From an uncultured Peptococcaceae bacterium (lineage in GTDB: Bacteria; Bacillota; Peptococcia; Peptococcales; Peptococcaceae): a stretch of 31,455 bases of DNA. A model generated the notes under the pieces. It did not search any database. It saw only the letters and a program-made list of their open reading frames with translations, and was not told the origin of the DNA. The translations under genes were made by a program, and so were the position numbers. Of the stretch, positions 23,169 to 31,447 are shown in pieces. The stretch is from NCBI GenBank assembly GCA_900553245.1, contig USCP01000003.1, forward strand, positions 1 to 31,455, in the 5' to 3' direction. Numbering within the stretch: position 1 is the stretch's first letter; each line of letters starts with the position of its first letter.

Positions 23169-23741
23169 TTATAACGCAAGCACAGTATCAATCTCAGAAA
23201 TAGCCTTATCCATAATGGCAGTCACATCAGCGCCAAAAACATCAAGATTTTCCGCTTTCAGGCAACGCACCTCTTGAATACCGTAGAAGCCATTGGCGAC
23301 GCTTTTAATATAATCATAGCCAAAATTGCAATTTCCAATTGGACCACCGGCAGTGGTCACGTAAAGCAAGCGCTTAGCACGACATAGCCCCATCGGAATC
23401 CCTTCCGACGAATATTTAAAGGTCACACCGACAATGGTCACATGTTCCAAATACACACGCAAGATGGACGGAAACGCCAAATCCCAATACGGTGCTGCGA
23501 TGACGATTTCATCTGCTTTGGCAAATTGACGCGCATACTTAAACAACGGTGCCTTGTAGTCATCGACAGCCAATAATTCGTTGCGCTTGGTAAGTTGCAC
23601 CAAATCAACGGGTGCAAGCCCTTCGTCGTAAAGCGCCACTTCCTGCACATTGCCTTCTATGTGTTTCAGAAGCTCACGGGTTAACTGAAGGGTACGCGAT
23701 TGCGGTCTTACACATGCATTCACAAATAAAATCTGTTTCAT
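23169..23741 (-). CDS. Flavodoxin-fold NAD(P)H oxidoreductase (AzoR-like)
   Basis: The protein has 190 residues. The N-terminal I-L-F-V-N-A-C-V-R-P-Q-S-R-T is the phosphate-binding loop of Flavodoxin_2-fold FMN enzymes. A-P-Y-W-D-L-A-F-P-S-I-L-R-V-Y-L-E-H-V, G-V-T-F-K-Y and Y-V-T-T-A-G-G are typical of AzoR/NQO-like NAD(P)H dehydrogenases, which reduce quinones, azo dyes or flavins. The start is ATG 23739-23741, seven bases after GGGG; the frame opens one codon earlier at TTG. It is the last gene of the operon, 14 bases after nnr. The pairing with NAD(P)H repair hints at redox housekeeping; the natural substrate is unknown. Confidence 0.82.
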   Translation of the reverse strand: MKQILFVNACVRPQSRTLQLTRELLKHIEGNVQEVALYDEGLAPVDLVQLTKRNELLAVDDYKAPLFKYARQFAKADEIVIAAPYWDLAFPSILRVYLEHVTIVGVTFKYSSEGIPMGLCRAKRLLYVTTAGGPIGNCNFGYDYIKSVANGFYGIQEVRCLKAENLDVFGADVTAIMDKAISEIDTVLAL

Positions 23742-23755
23742 CAAGCATCCCCACT

Positions 23756-25294
23756 TTACTTTATCAACGCTTGACGCAATACTTCACCCACACCGTCAAT
23801 AATATCCATGGCCATGGTTGCCATAGCGCCACGTTCTTCTTCCAAATATTGCCCTGCAAGGCCGTGAGCCAGCACACCCATACAAGCGGCATCGTAAGCA
23901 TCCATACCTTGCGCCGCAAAGGCAGCAATCACACCGGCCAAAACATCACCGCTTCCAGCCGTCGCAAGCGCCACACTGTCACACGGATTGATGGCATAGC
24001 GACCGTCCGGTGCGGCAATAATTGTATTGTGTCCTTTAAGCACAACAATACAATTAAAACGTTCCGCAACCTTACGCGCATACAGCATCCGATCGGCTTG
24101 CACTTCCGCAGAGGTTAAGCCAAGCAAACGTGCCATTTCACCGGGATGCGGTGTCAAAATGCAATCCGCCTCACAATTGCGGATAATGGTGCCATCCCCT
24201 TCACCAATCATGCTTAGCGCATCAGCATCAATAACTACGGCACCTGTAGCTTGACGCAAAAGGGTATAAATGGTTTGCTTCTTTTCTTCACTTTTTCCCA
24301 TTCCAGGCCCCAACAATTGCACAGTGGTCTGTCCCAAAAGCCATTCCACTGCCGGCAAGTTTGGCCATGCCACCGGCTTCATCATGACTTCCGGTAAGGC
24401 TGTTGCTGTCGGAGTATAGGTCGACTTATCAATAAACGCAGTAACAAGACCGGCACCGCTACGCATCGCGGCTTTCGCCGCTAATACACAGGCCCCACTC
24501 ATGCCAACGCTTCCTGCAATCATACCGACATGGCCGTAACTATTCTTGTGACTATTGCGTTTACGTGCAGGCAGTTTCTCTGCCAACATCTTTTTTTCAA
24601 GCAAGAGGCCTTGAATCCCAGCCTCAACAGCCGTTTCTTCTGGAATCCCAATCGGAAGCACACGCAATTCTCCCAGATATTCATCGGCATCTCCCACAAA
24701 GAGGCCTTGCTTTGGCCAGGCAAGGGTATAGGTATAATCCGCACAGACCGCTGTACCTTGGACCTTCCCTGTATCACCGTTTAAACCGGAAGGAATGTCC
24801 ACACTCACTCGAGTAACATGCTTTTCGTTAACAATGTCGACAACATTCGCTGTCAACCCACTCAAATCACGAGAGAGCCCAGTCCCAAACAAGCAATCCA
24901 CAACCACATCCGTGAAACTCAATTGCGCTTTGAATACATTGAGCTTTGCTTCGCCATCGACCTCAATCAGCTTCACCGGTAGATGATCGATGATGATACG
25001 ATTTGAGGTGTGATCGGTGGAAAAACGTCGTTCCCCGTCAATGACCACGACCACCGTCACACCGGTAGCCCCTGCCATATAAAGCTGACGCGCAAGCACT
25101 AAACCATCGCCGCCGTTGTTTCCACAGCCACAGAGAATGGTGATTTTTTTATCCAGCAAATCCGGAATGTCCTTTTCGAGCTGAATCTTGATGGCAATCC
25201 CGGCATTTTCCATCAAAATCATTGACGGTATGCACCAATTGTCAATGGCGGCATGATCCAACTTTCTCATTTCTTCATTGCTCACCAGATACAT
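23756..25294 (-). CDS. nnr: Bifunctional NAD(P)H-hydrate epimerase / ADP-dependent dehydratase
   Basis: It repairs NADH and NADPH damaged by hydration. The 512 residues hold two domains. The N-terminal YjeF epimerase (about 1-215) shows G-C-G-N-N-G-G-D-G, V-D-C-L-F-G-T-G-L and S-V-D-I-P-S-G-L-N-G-D-T-G. The C-terminal ribokinase-like dehydratase (about 235-510) shows G-H-V-G-M-I-A-G-S, I-D-A-D-A-L-S, L-T-P-H-P-G-E-M, V-V-L-K-G-H-N-T and A-T-A-G-S-G-D-V-L-A-G-V, where the Asp is catalytic. It starts 3 bases after acpS, a pairing common in Firmicutes and Proteobacteria. Both domains look complete. Confidence 0.95.
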   Translation of the reverse strand: MYLVSNEEMRKLDHAAIDNWCIPSMILMENAGIAIKIQLEKDIPDLLDKKITILCGCGNNGGDGLVLARQLYMAGATGVTVVVVIDGERRFSTDHTSNRIIIDHLPVKLIEVDGEAKLNVFKAQLSFTDVVVDCLFGTGLSRDLSGLTANVVDIVNEKHVTRVSVDIPSGLNGDTGKVQGTAVCADYTYTLAWPKQGLFVGDADEYLGELRVLPIGIPEETAVEAGIQGLLLEKKMLAEKLPARKRNSHKNSYGHVGMIAGSVGMSGACVLAAKAAMRSGAGLVTAFIDKSTYTPTATALPEVMMKPVAWPNLPAVEWLLGQTTVQLLGPGMGKSEEKKQTIYTLLRQATGAVVIDADALSMIGEGDGTIIRNCEADCILTPHPGEMARLLGLTSAEVQADRMLYARKVAERFNCIVVLKGHNTIIAAPDGRYAINPCDSVALATAGSGDVLAGVIAAFAAQGMDAYDAACMGVLAHGLAGQYLEEERGAMATMAMDIIDGVGEVLRQALIK

Positions 25295-25297
25295 CTA

Positions 25298-25672
25298 CTA
25301 TCCCTCCAATATAATCATCGCCACTGCCACACTGCGCTCATGGCTGATACTGACGTGGATTTGAGTAACCCCCATTAGCTCCGCACGCTTTGCGGCTTTT
25401 CCGTATAATGTTACCACCGGCGCCCCACTTTCCGCACTGGTAGTTTCTATTTCTTTCCAACCGACACTGCCAATGCCTGTGCCCAAGGCTTTGCTGACTG
25501 CTTCCTTTACCGCAAATCGCGCTGCAATGGCAGCGATATCTTTTCGAGGTTCAAAGGCACGTGCGCGTTCCTTCTCTGTAAATAAGCGTTCTCCGAATTT
25601 CGGATGCTTTTCCACCACATCGGTAATACGCGCAAGCTCCACCACATCGACACCAATTCCCTTAATTGCCAT
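25298..25672 (-). CDS. acpS: Holo-[acyl-carrier-protein] synthase
   Basis: AcpS moves 4'-phosphopantetheine from coenzyme A to acyl carrier protein, switching on fatty acid synthesis. The 124 residues are the usual length for a trimeric AcpS. Marks are G-I-G-V-D-V-V-E-L-A-R-I at the N-terminus with the Mg-binding Asp, L-F-T-E-K-E-R, A-A-R-F-A-V-K-E-A-V-S-K-A-L-G-T-G-I-G with the second acidic ligand, and H-V-S-I-S-H-E near the C-terminus. Its ATG overlaps the glmM stop (TAATG), so translation is coupled. Confidence 0.96.
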   Translation of the reverse strand: MAIKGIGVDVVELARITDVVEKHPKFGERLFTEKERARAFEPRKDIAAIAARFAVKEAVSKALGTGIGSVGWKEIETTSAESGAPVVTLYGKAAKRAELMGVTQIHVSISHERSVAVAMIILEG

Positions 25673-27036
25673 TAAGCACCCATCGTTTCTCTGACCGCAT
25701 CAGCAATTTTATTGGCAAGCGCTGTGATTTCGTCTTGTGACTTGCCTTCTACCATCACACGAAGCAAGTCTTCGGTACCGGAAGCGCGTACCAACACGCG
25801 CCCTTCTTCGCCTAAAATAGCATTGGCTTCATCAATAGCCGCCATAATCGCAGGCTGTTTGCCCCAACCGTCTTTTGTGCGTACCGGCACGTTCACCAAC
25901 ACCTGTGGCAAACTGGTCATCACTTGCGCCAATTCGCGTGCACTTTTTCCATAATGACACATCACATTCAAAAGCATAATAGCACTAATCATCCCATCGC
26001 CGGTACTGTTGTAATCTCTGAAAATGATATGCCCGGATTGTTCACCACCCAAAATAGCACCGGATTGTTGCATGCCTTCGTTAACATAACGGTCGCCCAC
26101 CTTGGTTTCAATGATTTCAATATCTGCATCTCTCATGGCAAGTTTAAGCCCCAAGTTACTCATCACTGTCACTACCAATTGATTGTTTGCCAAGCGATTT
26201 TCCTTTTTTAGAGCAAGGGCGAAAATGGCCATCAGCTTATCACCATCAATGACATCCCCACGTTCATCCACCGCAAGGAAGCGATCGGCATCACCGTCAA
26301 AGGCCAAGCCAACATCAGCGCCTTCACGCAATACCTTCTGTTGCAAGGCTTCTAAATGAGTAGAGCCGCAATCCACGTTGATGTTAACACCATCCGGTTT
26401 ATCGCCCATCATGGTTACCTTGACGCCGGATTTGACAAAGACTTCTTCCGCAAGGCTACTTGCCGCACCGTTGGCACAGTCAACCACTGCGTGCACATTG
26501 GCACCGTTGCTGCACAATAGCTCCATCAGGAATTCTTTATAATATCTAATGGCATCATGTTCAATGCTCACAGTGCCTACCGCAAGTCCGGTTGCCTCTT
26601 CAATATCCGCTTCACCTTGAAGAACACGTTCGATGAAACTTTGAGTGTCATCACTGATTTTTTCACCGCTAGCGCTGAAGAATTTAATCCCATTGTCTTG
26701 ATAAGGATTGTGGCTGGCAGAAATAACCGCACCGGCCATTGCGTTGTAGTGGCGCAACGCGTTGTAGGTGCGCACAAAGAATGCCACCGCCGGTGTTGGA
26801 ATCACACCTGCACTCACCACGTTTACCCCAACAGAGGTCAAGCCCGCCGTCAACGCAGCTTCCAGCATCTGCCCGGAAATACGGGTATCTCGCCCAATAA
26901 CAACAATGCCACTTTTACCACCATTTGCTTTAATAAAGGCCTGCCCGGCTGCTTGCCCTAATTTTAAGGCAAGCTCAGCGGTCAATACCACGCCTGCTTT
27001 GCCACGCACGCCATCTGTTCCAAATAAATTAGCCAT
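25672..27036 (-). CDS. glmM: Phosphoglucosamine mutase
   Basis: GlmM turns glucosamine-6-phosphate into glucosamine-1-phosphate for UDP-GlcNAc and thus peptidoglycan. The 454 residues match. Domain marks are F-G-T-D-G-V-R-G at the N-terminus, the phosphoserine loop I-S-A-S-H-N-P with Ser near 108, the metal-binding D-G-D-A-D-R, G-G-E-Q-S-G-H-I sugar loop and R-A-S-G-T-E-D-L-L-R-V phosphate-binding loop. It stands after cdaR with an 11-base gap. In B. subtilis and relatives GlmM binds CdaA and inhibits it, so the gene order reflects a physical regulatory complex. Confidence 0.97.
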   Translation of the reverse strand: MANLFGTDGVRGKAGVVLTAELALKLGQAAGQAFIKANGGKSGIVVIGRDTRISGQMLEAALTAGLTSVGVNVVSAGVIPTPAVAFFVRTYNALRHYNAMAGAVISASHNPYQDNGIKFFSASGEKISDDTQSFIERVLQGEADIEEATGLAVGTVSIEHDAIRYYKEFLMELLCSNGANVHAVVDCANGAASSLAEEVFVKSGVKVTMMGDKPDGVNINVDCGSTHLEALQQKVLREGADVGLAFDGDADRFLAVDERGDVIDGDKLMAIFALALKKENRLANNQLVVTVMSNLGLKLAMRDADIEIIETKVGDRYVNEGMQQSGAILGGEQSGHIIFRDYNSTGDGMISAIMLLNVMCHYGKSARELAQVMTSLPQVLVNVPVRTKDGWGKQPAIMAAIDEANAILGEEGRVLVRASGTEDLLRVMVEGKSQDEITALANKIADAVRETMGA

Positions 27037-27047
27037 AATCTTACTCC

Positions 27048-28238
27048 TTAATTCATCAAGTTGAGCGTAATAGTGCTTGGTGTCACAGAATCAATCACCA
27101 AACCCTCAATCACGCCAAATTGCACATCCACCGTTATGCTACTTTCAGGCGCTTCATCCACCTGCACAAAAGCGGTAAGGTTGTCACCTGTATCTGCATA
27201 GCCCGGCTGCATATGGTAGGTCACCTCTGCCAGTAAATCACTTGCGGTCACACGATCTGCCGCCGCGCCGGTAATGGCAATAGGTACGACCTTCGTATAC
27301 ACTTTTCCGTCAACGTCATCCTCAGCTTGTTCGGACACATTGACCGTCACTGTGACTTTTTGTACATCACGCAACTGTTTGCCCACAAGCTTCACCGTAA
27401 AGGAAGTGGTTTCTTTGATTCCTGATAGGTCAATCGGTTCTGTTTTTATTTCGGTAATCTTCGCAAGGTCTTTTGGCAAGCCTTCTACCATAGCTGTTTG
27501 CGGATCCACAGTAACGCTGTCAACCTGCACCCCTTCTGATAAGCTACCAACCAATTCTGCCTGAATTGGCACAGATTTTTGAATATCCGCTTCATTCACC
27601 TTGATATTTAAAGTCACCTGCTCAGGATAAACCTTGAGTTCACCCTGCTCGATGATATTACCTTCATAGTCATACAATTGAACCGGCACATCCTTTTTGC
27701 TATCGGAATATATATCATCCAGTTCAACAGCTACACCGACTTTTGCCACCATAGCTAATGCATCCTCATTACCGGAAACAAACACGTTTTGAGGTTCTAC
27801 ACTCATATCCTCAATTGTAATCCCATCAGGGAGCATCCCTGTGCGGACAATATCCACATTCATGGTTTCCCCTTCACGTTGTTCCACATAGACATTGACG
27901 TGACTTGGGTCCAATTTTGCAAAATACACCTCATTAGGCAATGATACATGAACTTCCGCTTCACTATCGCCGGTTTTTGCATCACTCAAATCCACATAGG
28001 CTTTAAAATCCTCTGAGGTAATGCCGTCCAAACGGGTTTCTCGTCCCATCACCTTGACATTGACACGTTCCTTTGACACGGTTGCAACCTTATCGGCACT
28101 GAGATTTTCCACCGTAATCGGTACATTATAAGTGCGCTGTGAAATCGGGTCTTGTTCAATCCCTACATACAGCCACAGCACAATCGCAATTGCGAGAGCC
28201 ACAAGCTTGAGCGCACGATTGTTTTCTGTTAATTTCAT
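27048..28238 (-). CDS. cdaR: CdaR (YbbR-domain) regulator of diadenylate cyclase
   Basis: CdaR is a membrane-anchored extracellular protein that modulates CdaA. The 396 residues start with a short cytoplasmic end, then one transmembrane helix (about 9-25, L-K-L-V-A-L-A-I-A-I-V-L-W-L-Y-V). Several YbbR beta domains follow, each with strands of the type 'V-x-V-x-G-x-x-x-x-L': about 35-110, 115-205, 210-300 and 305-395. The W-L-Y-V-x-x-E-Q-D-P stretch right after the helix is conserved in this family. The ATG overlaps the stop of cdaA (ATGA at 28235-28238). Confidence 0.93.
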   Translation of the reverse strand: MKLTENNRALKLVALAIAIVLWLYVGIEQDPISQRTYNVPITVENLSADKVATVSKERVNVKVMGRETRLDGITSEDFKAYVDLSDAKTGDSEAEVHVSLPNEVYFAKLDPSHVNVYVEQREGETMNVDIVRTGMLPDGITIEDMSVEPQNVFVSGNEDALAMVAKVGVAVELDDIYSDSKKDVPVQLYDYEGNIIEQGELKVYPEQVTLNIKVNEADIQKSVPIQAELVGSLSEGVQVDSVTVDPQTAMVEGLPKDLAKITEIKTEPIDLSGIKETTSFTVKLVGKQLRDVQKVTVTVNVSEQAEDDVDGKVYTKVVPIAITGAAADRVTASDLLAEVTYHMQPGYADTGDNLTAFVQVDEAPESSITVDVQFGVIEGLVIDSVTPSTITLNLMN

Positions 28239-29071
28239 ACGCCAAACACCTTCTTTATACGTCCAATCAACGATGGGGTCTCGGGCACTTTAAGAAGCGA
28301 GGTCATTTCATTTATCAACGACTCGCGACTTAAATCATAGTGTAAATGCCCACCCTCTGCGATACTCATGGCACCGGTTTCTTCGCTCACAACTGCCACA
28401 ACTGCATCGCTAACCTCAGAAAGCCCAATGGCCGCACGATGACGGGTGCCGAGCTTCATTGAAATATTCTTGTTTTCGGAAAGTGGCAAAAAACAACTTG
28501 CAGCCACAATTTGGTTGTCGGTAATCACCACCGCACCATCGTGCAAAGGGGTGTTCACAACAAAAATATTCTTTAACAGTGCCGCCGACAAATCACCATG
28601 AATAGAAATCCCAGTGCTGACATACTCGCGCAGACCGTTCTCTCGGGTAATCGCTATTAAAACCCCAGTACGCGTCGAGCTACAAGCTGCCATGCAGTTG
28701 ACGATTTCCAACACCTGATTGGTCACTACATCATTGTCACTGCTACGACGATTACGCATAATAAAGGAACCGTTCCCCAGCTTTTCTAAGGCACGGCGCA
28801 ACTCCGGCGCAAAAACAATAGGAATCGCAATAATAAACACCTTTTGCAATTGCACCAATACCCAATTAACAGTAGAAAGGCCCACGGCCTCACTAACCAC
28901 TGAAAAAATTAAAAGTATGGCAATCCCCTTTACCAAGGGCATGGCACGCGTCCCCTGCATGAGCTCCAAAATCTTATAAATTGCAAAAGCAATAATAAGA
29001 ATATCCAGCACATTGATAAAGAGGATGGTACCCGGAGAATTTGCCAATACACTCGACAAGATATTTGTCAC
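28235..29071 (-). CDS. cdaA: Diadenylate cyclase CdaA (c-di-AMP synthase)
   Basis: CdaA joins two ATP into c-di-AMP, a second messenger for potassium, osmolyte and wall balance. The 278 residues have three N-terminal membrane helices (about 15-35, 42-62, 68-88). The DAC domain follows with the catalytic D-G-A in T-P-L-H-D-G-A-V-V-I, and R-H-R in L-G-T-R-H-R-A-A-I-G. The start is GTG 29071, eight bases after AAAGGAG. It is the first gene of the operon cdaA-cdaR-glmM-acpS-nnr-azoreductase-like. The 235-base upstream gap is shared with the divergent response regulator; I could not fix its promoter. Confidence 0.96.
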   Translation of the reverse strand: MTNILSSVLANSPGTILFINVLDILIIAFAIYKILELMQGTRAMPLVKGIAILLIFSVVSEAVGLSTVNWVLVQLQKVFIIAIPIVFAPELRRALEKLGNGSFIMRNRRSSDNDVVTNQVLEIVNCMAACSSTRTGVLIAITRENGLREYVSTGISIHGDLSAALLKNIFVVNTPLHDGAVVITDNQIVAASCFLPLSENKNISMKLGTRHRAAIGLSEVSDAVVAVVSEETGAMSIAEGGHLHYDLSRESLINEMTSLLKVPETPSLIGRIKKVFGV

Positions 29072-29230
29072 GAGGCAAACTCCTTTCTCAGTTCATACAC
29101 TTAATAGCATTGTACAACATCACCCCGTGAATTGCATTACGTTTTCCGGCCATTCACAGACTTTTAACAATTCATAGCACGCATTCTATTTCATATAAAG
29201 AAGTTAACAATGTGCCCTCCTTTTTTAATC

Positions 29231-29256
29231 TTTATTTAAGATTTATTTGCTATACT
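29231..29256 (+). promoter_or_regulatory. Response-regulator promoter with 11-base direct repeats
   Basis: A TATACT -10 lies at 29251-29256. In place of a good -35, TTTATTT occurs at 29231-29237 and 29242-29248, exactly 11 bases apart. This is the helical period used by OmpR/PhoB-type dimers on promoters they activate. Autoregulation of the two-component operon is the simplest reading. Confidence 0.4.
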
Positions 29257-29306
29257 AAATATGTCCTATCAATTCTCAATTATTTCGAATAAAAGGAGGC
29301 CCTGCT

Positions 29307-29984
29307 ATGCGTATTCTCATTGTGGAAGACGAAAAGCCCCTTGCCGATGCCATCGCCCAACTGCTACGCGACCAACATTACGATGTCGATGCTGTTTACG
29401 ACGGCAAAAGCGGTTTAGACTTTGCCTTAATAGGCGACTACGCGCTAATTATCCTTGATGTCATGTTACCATTGATGAACGGCTTCGACGTCGTCAAGGC
29501 CTTGCGCCAACAAAAGCAATCCACCCCCGTCCTCATGCTCACCGTCCGCGAAGCCACTTGCGACAAAATCACAGGTTTAGATTGCGGCGCAGACGATTAT
29601 ATGACCAAGCCCTTTGATTACAACGAACTCTTTGCGCGCGTTCGCGCCTTAACACGTCGAGTAGGCGAAGTGGTGTTGGAAGAACTGTCTTTTGGTGATT
29701 TGACCTTAAACCTCGACCAAGCCGAACTCTCTTGCGCAAATAAGACTGTTCACCTTAGTTACAAAGAATTTGCCATCATGAAGCAGCTGATGCAATATCC
29801 AAGCATGACCGTCAGCAAAGAAACCCTTATTGTCAATGTCTGGGGCAGTAGTTCCGATGCTGTGTAAAACAATGTCGAAGTATATATCTCATTTTTACGC
29901 AAGAAACTCCGTTTCTTAGACTCTCACGTCAAAATTACCACTCTGCGTCGCATCGGTTATCGGCTGGAGGTTGCAGACACATGA
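29307..29984 (+). pseudogene. OmpR/PhoB-family response regulator, interrupted by an in-frame TAA
   Basis: The frame from ATG 29307 (AAAGGAGG upstream) runs 225 codons, the normal length. The receiver domain (about 1-115) has the acidic pair E7-D8, phosphoacceptor Asp51 in I-I-L-D-V-M-L-P, and Lys in Y-M-T-K-P-F. The winged-helix domain (about 125-222) is recognisable to the last strand R-R-I-G-Y-R-L-E-V. Codon 187 (29865-29867) is TAA, where family members usually have Glu or another polar residue just before N-N-V-E-V-Y-I-S-F-L-R-K-K-L, the recognition helix. The local bases read GTGTAA where GTTGAA would be expected. A stopped product keeps the receiver but cannot bind DNA normally. The TGA end overlaps the kinase ATG. 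It is either a true nonsense lesion or a sequence error. Confidence 0.85.
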
Positions 29985-31360
29985 CTCGTTTGAAACCGCT
30001 GAGACGCCGATTCATCATCATTAACATGGTGACAATTACCACCCTGCTCCTACTCATCTTTGCACTCATCATCGGTGGCAATGTCCGACACAACAACCTC
30101 ATTGCAACAGAAGCACTTAACATGTTGGTACATTCTACCAATCCGATGAACCAGTTCATCGACCCGTTGTCTACGCAAACCGATCGTTTTCAAGACGCCA
30201 ATCGACAAACTCAACTCCAGATTGACCAAGATGACACAGCCACCACAAATGAACCACCGCCACCTACAACGAATTCAACCCTTGATGCACAAGCACAAAA
30301 AGCCGCCCGCGCACTCCCTGAGATTGTAGTGCTATGGGACAAAGAAACCGAAACCTCCAATCTTCTATTTTCCCGTAACATGAATACCTCCGATGCGAGC
30401 GCCCATAAGCTGGCCAAGGAAGTCCTTGAATCTGGTCGTACCGAGGGCAATCTCCCAACCTACAAACTCTCCTTTTTGGTTCGAGAAACACCCGAAGGCA
30501 CTAAAATTGCCTTCGTAGATCGCGCACCGGAAACCGCCTCTCAAATCAATCTGCTCCTTGCTTGTTTAAGCGGCTTTATTGTTGCTTGGAGTCTCTTTCT
30601 TATTGTTATATGGCGACTTTCGCTCTGGGCCTTTCGACCGGTGGAAGAAGCGTGGCAACAACAACGACAATTTATTGCCGATGCTTCTCATGAGTTAAAA
30701 ACGCCGCTCACCGTCATTCTCGCCAATATGCACATCTTAAAAAGTCACCCCAACGAATCCATCAGCGACCAGGGTCGTTGGATTGACAGCGCCAACCAAG
30801 AAGCCCTGCGAATGAAAAAACTTGTTGCGAATATGCTCATCTTGGCACGAAACGACGCCCGAGAAGAGATACTGCCTGCCACCAATGCCATCGCCCTAAG
30901 CGACCTTGTCACCGGCAGCATCCTCAGCTTCGAAGCAGTCGCCCTAGAGCACGACTGTTATATGGAAGAAAATATAACGCCCAATTTGACGCTATCCGGC
31001 GACACCGCCCAACTCCAAGAGCTCATTAACATTCTTCTTGATAACGCTTGTAAATATGCGCCTCCAAATAGCATTATTACGGTAAACCTCTATCAACAAG
31101 ATAAAAAAATTCACCTCACCGTTCATAACAACAGTGAGCCACTCAGCAAGGACACCCTCAGCCATCTGTTTGAACGTTTTTACCGTGCCGATCAATCCCG
31201 CACCCGTGAAACCGGTGGCTACGGGCTGGGGCTTGCCATCGCAGAAAGCATTTGTCAATACCATCAAGGCAACATCACCGCCTACAACGACAACAATGGC
31301 ATCACCTTCCATGTCACCTTGCCTGTAAAGCAAAAACAAAAAAAAATAATCCTACAATAG
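29981..31360 (+). CDS. Sensor histidine kinase (CiaH/PhoR-like)
   Basis: It is the partner of the overlapping response regulator. The protein has 459 residues. Transmembrane helix 1 (about 11-33) is followed by an extracytoplasmic sensor region of about 155 residues with a Pro/Thr-rich low-complexity stretch near 90-100. Helix 2 spans about 189-214. There is almost no linker: F-R-P-V-E-E-A-W-Q-Q-Q-R-Q leads directly to the HisKA box D-A-S-H-E-L-K-T-P-L, His237. The ATPase domain shows the N box L-L-D-N-A-C-K-Y, the F box F-E-R-F-Y-R-A-D and G-G-Y-G-L-G-L-A. This HAMP-poor layout is like CiaH-type kinases. The signal sensed is unknown. A truncated partner would leave it without a working output. 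Confidence 0.93.
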   Translation: MTRLKPLRRRFIIINMVTITTLLLLIFALIIGGNVRHNNLIATEALNMLVHSTNPMNQFIDPLSTQTDRFQDANRQTQLQIDQDDTATTNEPPPPTTNSTLDAQAQKAARALPEIVVLWDKETETSNLLFSRNMNTSDASAHKLAKEVLESGRTEGNLPTYKLSFLVRETPEGTKIAFVDRAPETASQINLLLACLSGFIVAWSLFLIVIWRLSLWAFRPVEEAWQQQRQFIADASHELKTPLTVILANMHILKSHPNESISDQGRWIDSANQEALRMKKLVANMLILARNDAREEILPATNAIALSDLVTGSILSFEAVALEHDCYMEENITPNLTLSGDTAQLQELINILLDNACKYAPPNSIITVNLYQQDKKIHLTVHNNSEPLSKDTLSHLFERFYRADQSRTRETGGYGLGLAIAESICQYHQGNITAYNDNNGITFHVTLPVKQKQKKIILQ

Positions 31361-31361
31361 A

Positions 31362-31395
31362 AAAAAGGCGCAGAGTACGTACTCCGCGCCTTTTT
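31362..31395 (+). terminator. Terminator of the two-component operon
   Basis: A 10-bp outer stem (31362-31371 with 31386-31395) and an inner GAGTA/TACTC helix are followed by T's on the plus strand. A-runs on the other side mean it may also work in reverse. Confidence 0.88.
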
Positions 31396-31418
31396 ATTTA
31401 TGACAAAATCGTTGAGAT

Positions 31419-31447
31419 AAAAAAACCGTTGACCTCGGTCAACGGTT
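31419..31447 (-). terminator. Terminator for a minus-strand gene beyond the right edge
   Basis: A perfect 10-bp stem (31424-31433 with 31438-31447) with a CTCG loop is followed on the minus strand by seven U's. No gene inside the window matches it, so a minus-strand gene must end just to the right. Confidence 0.75.
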
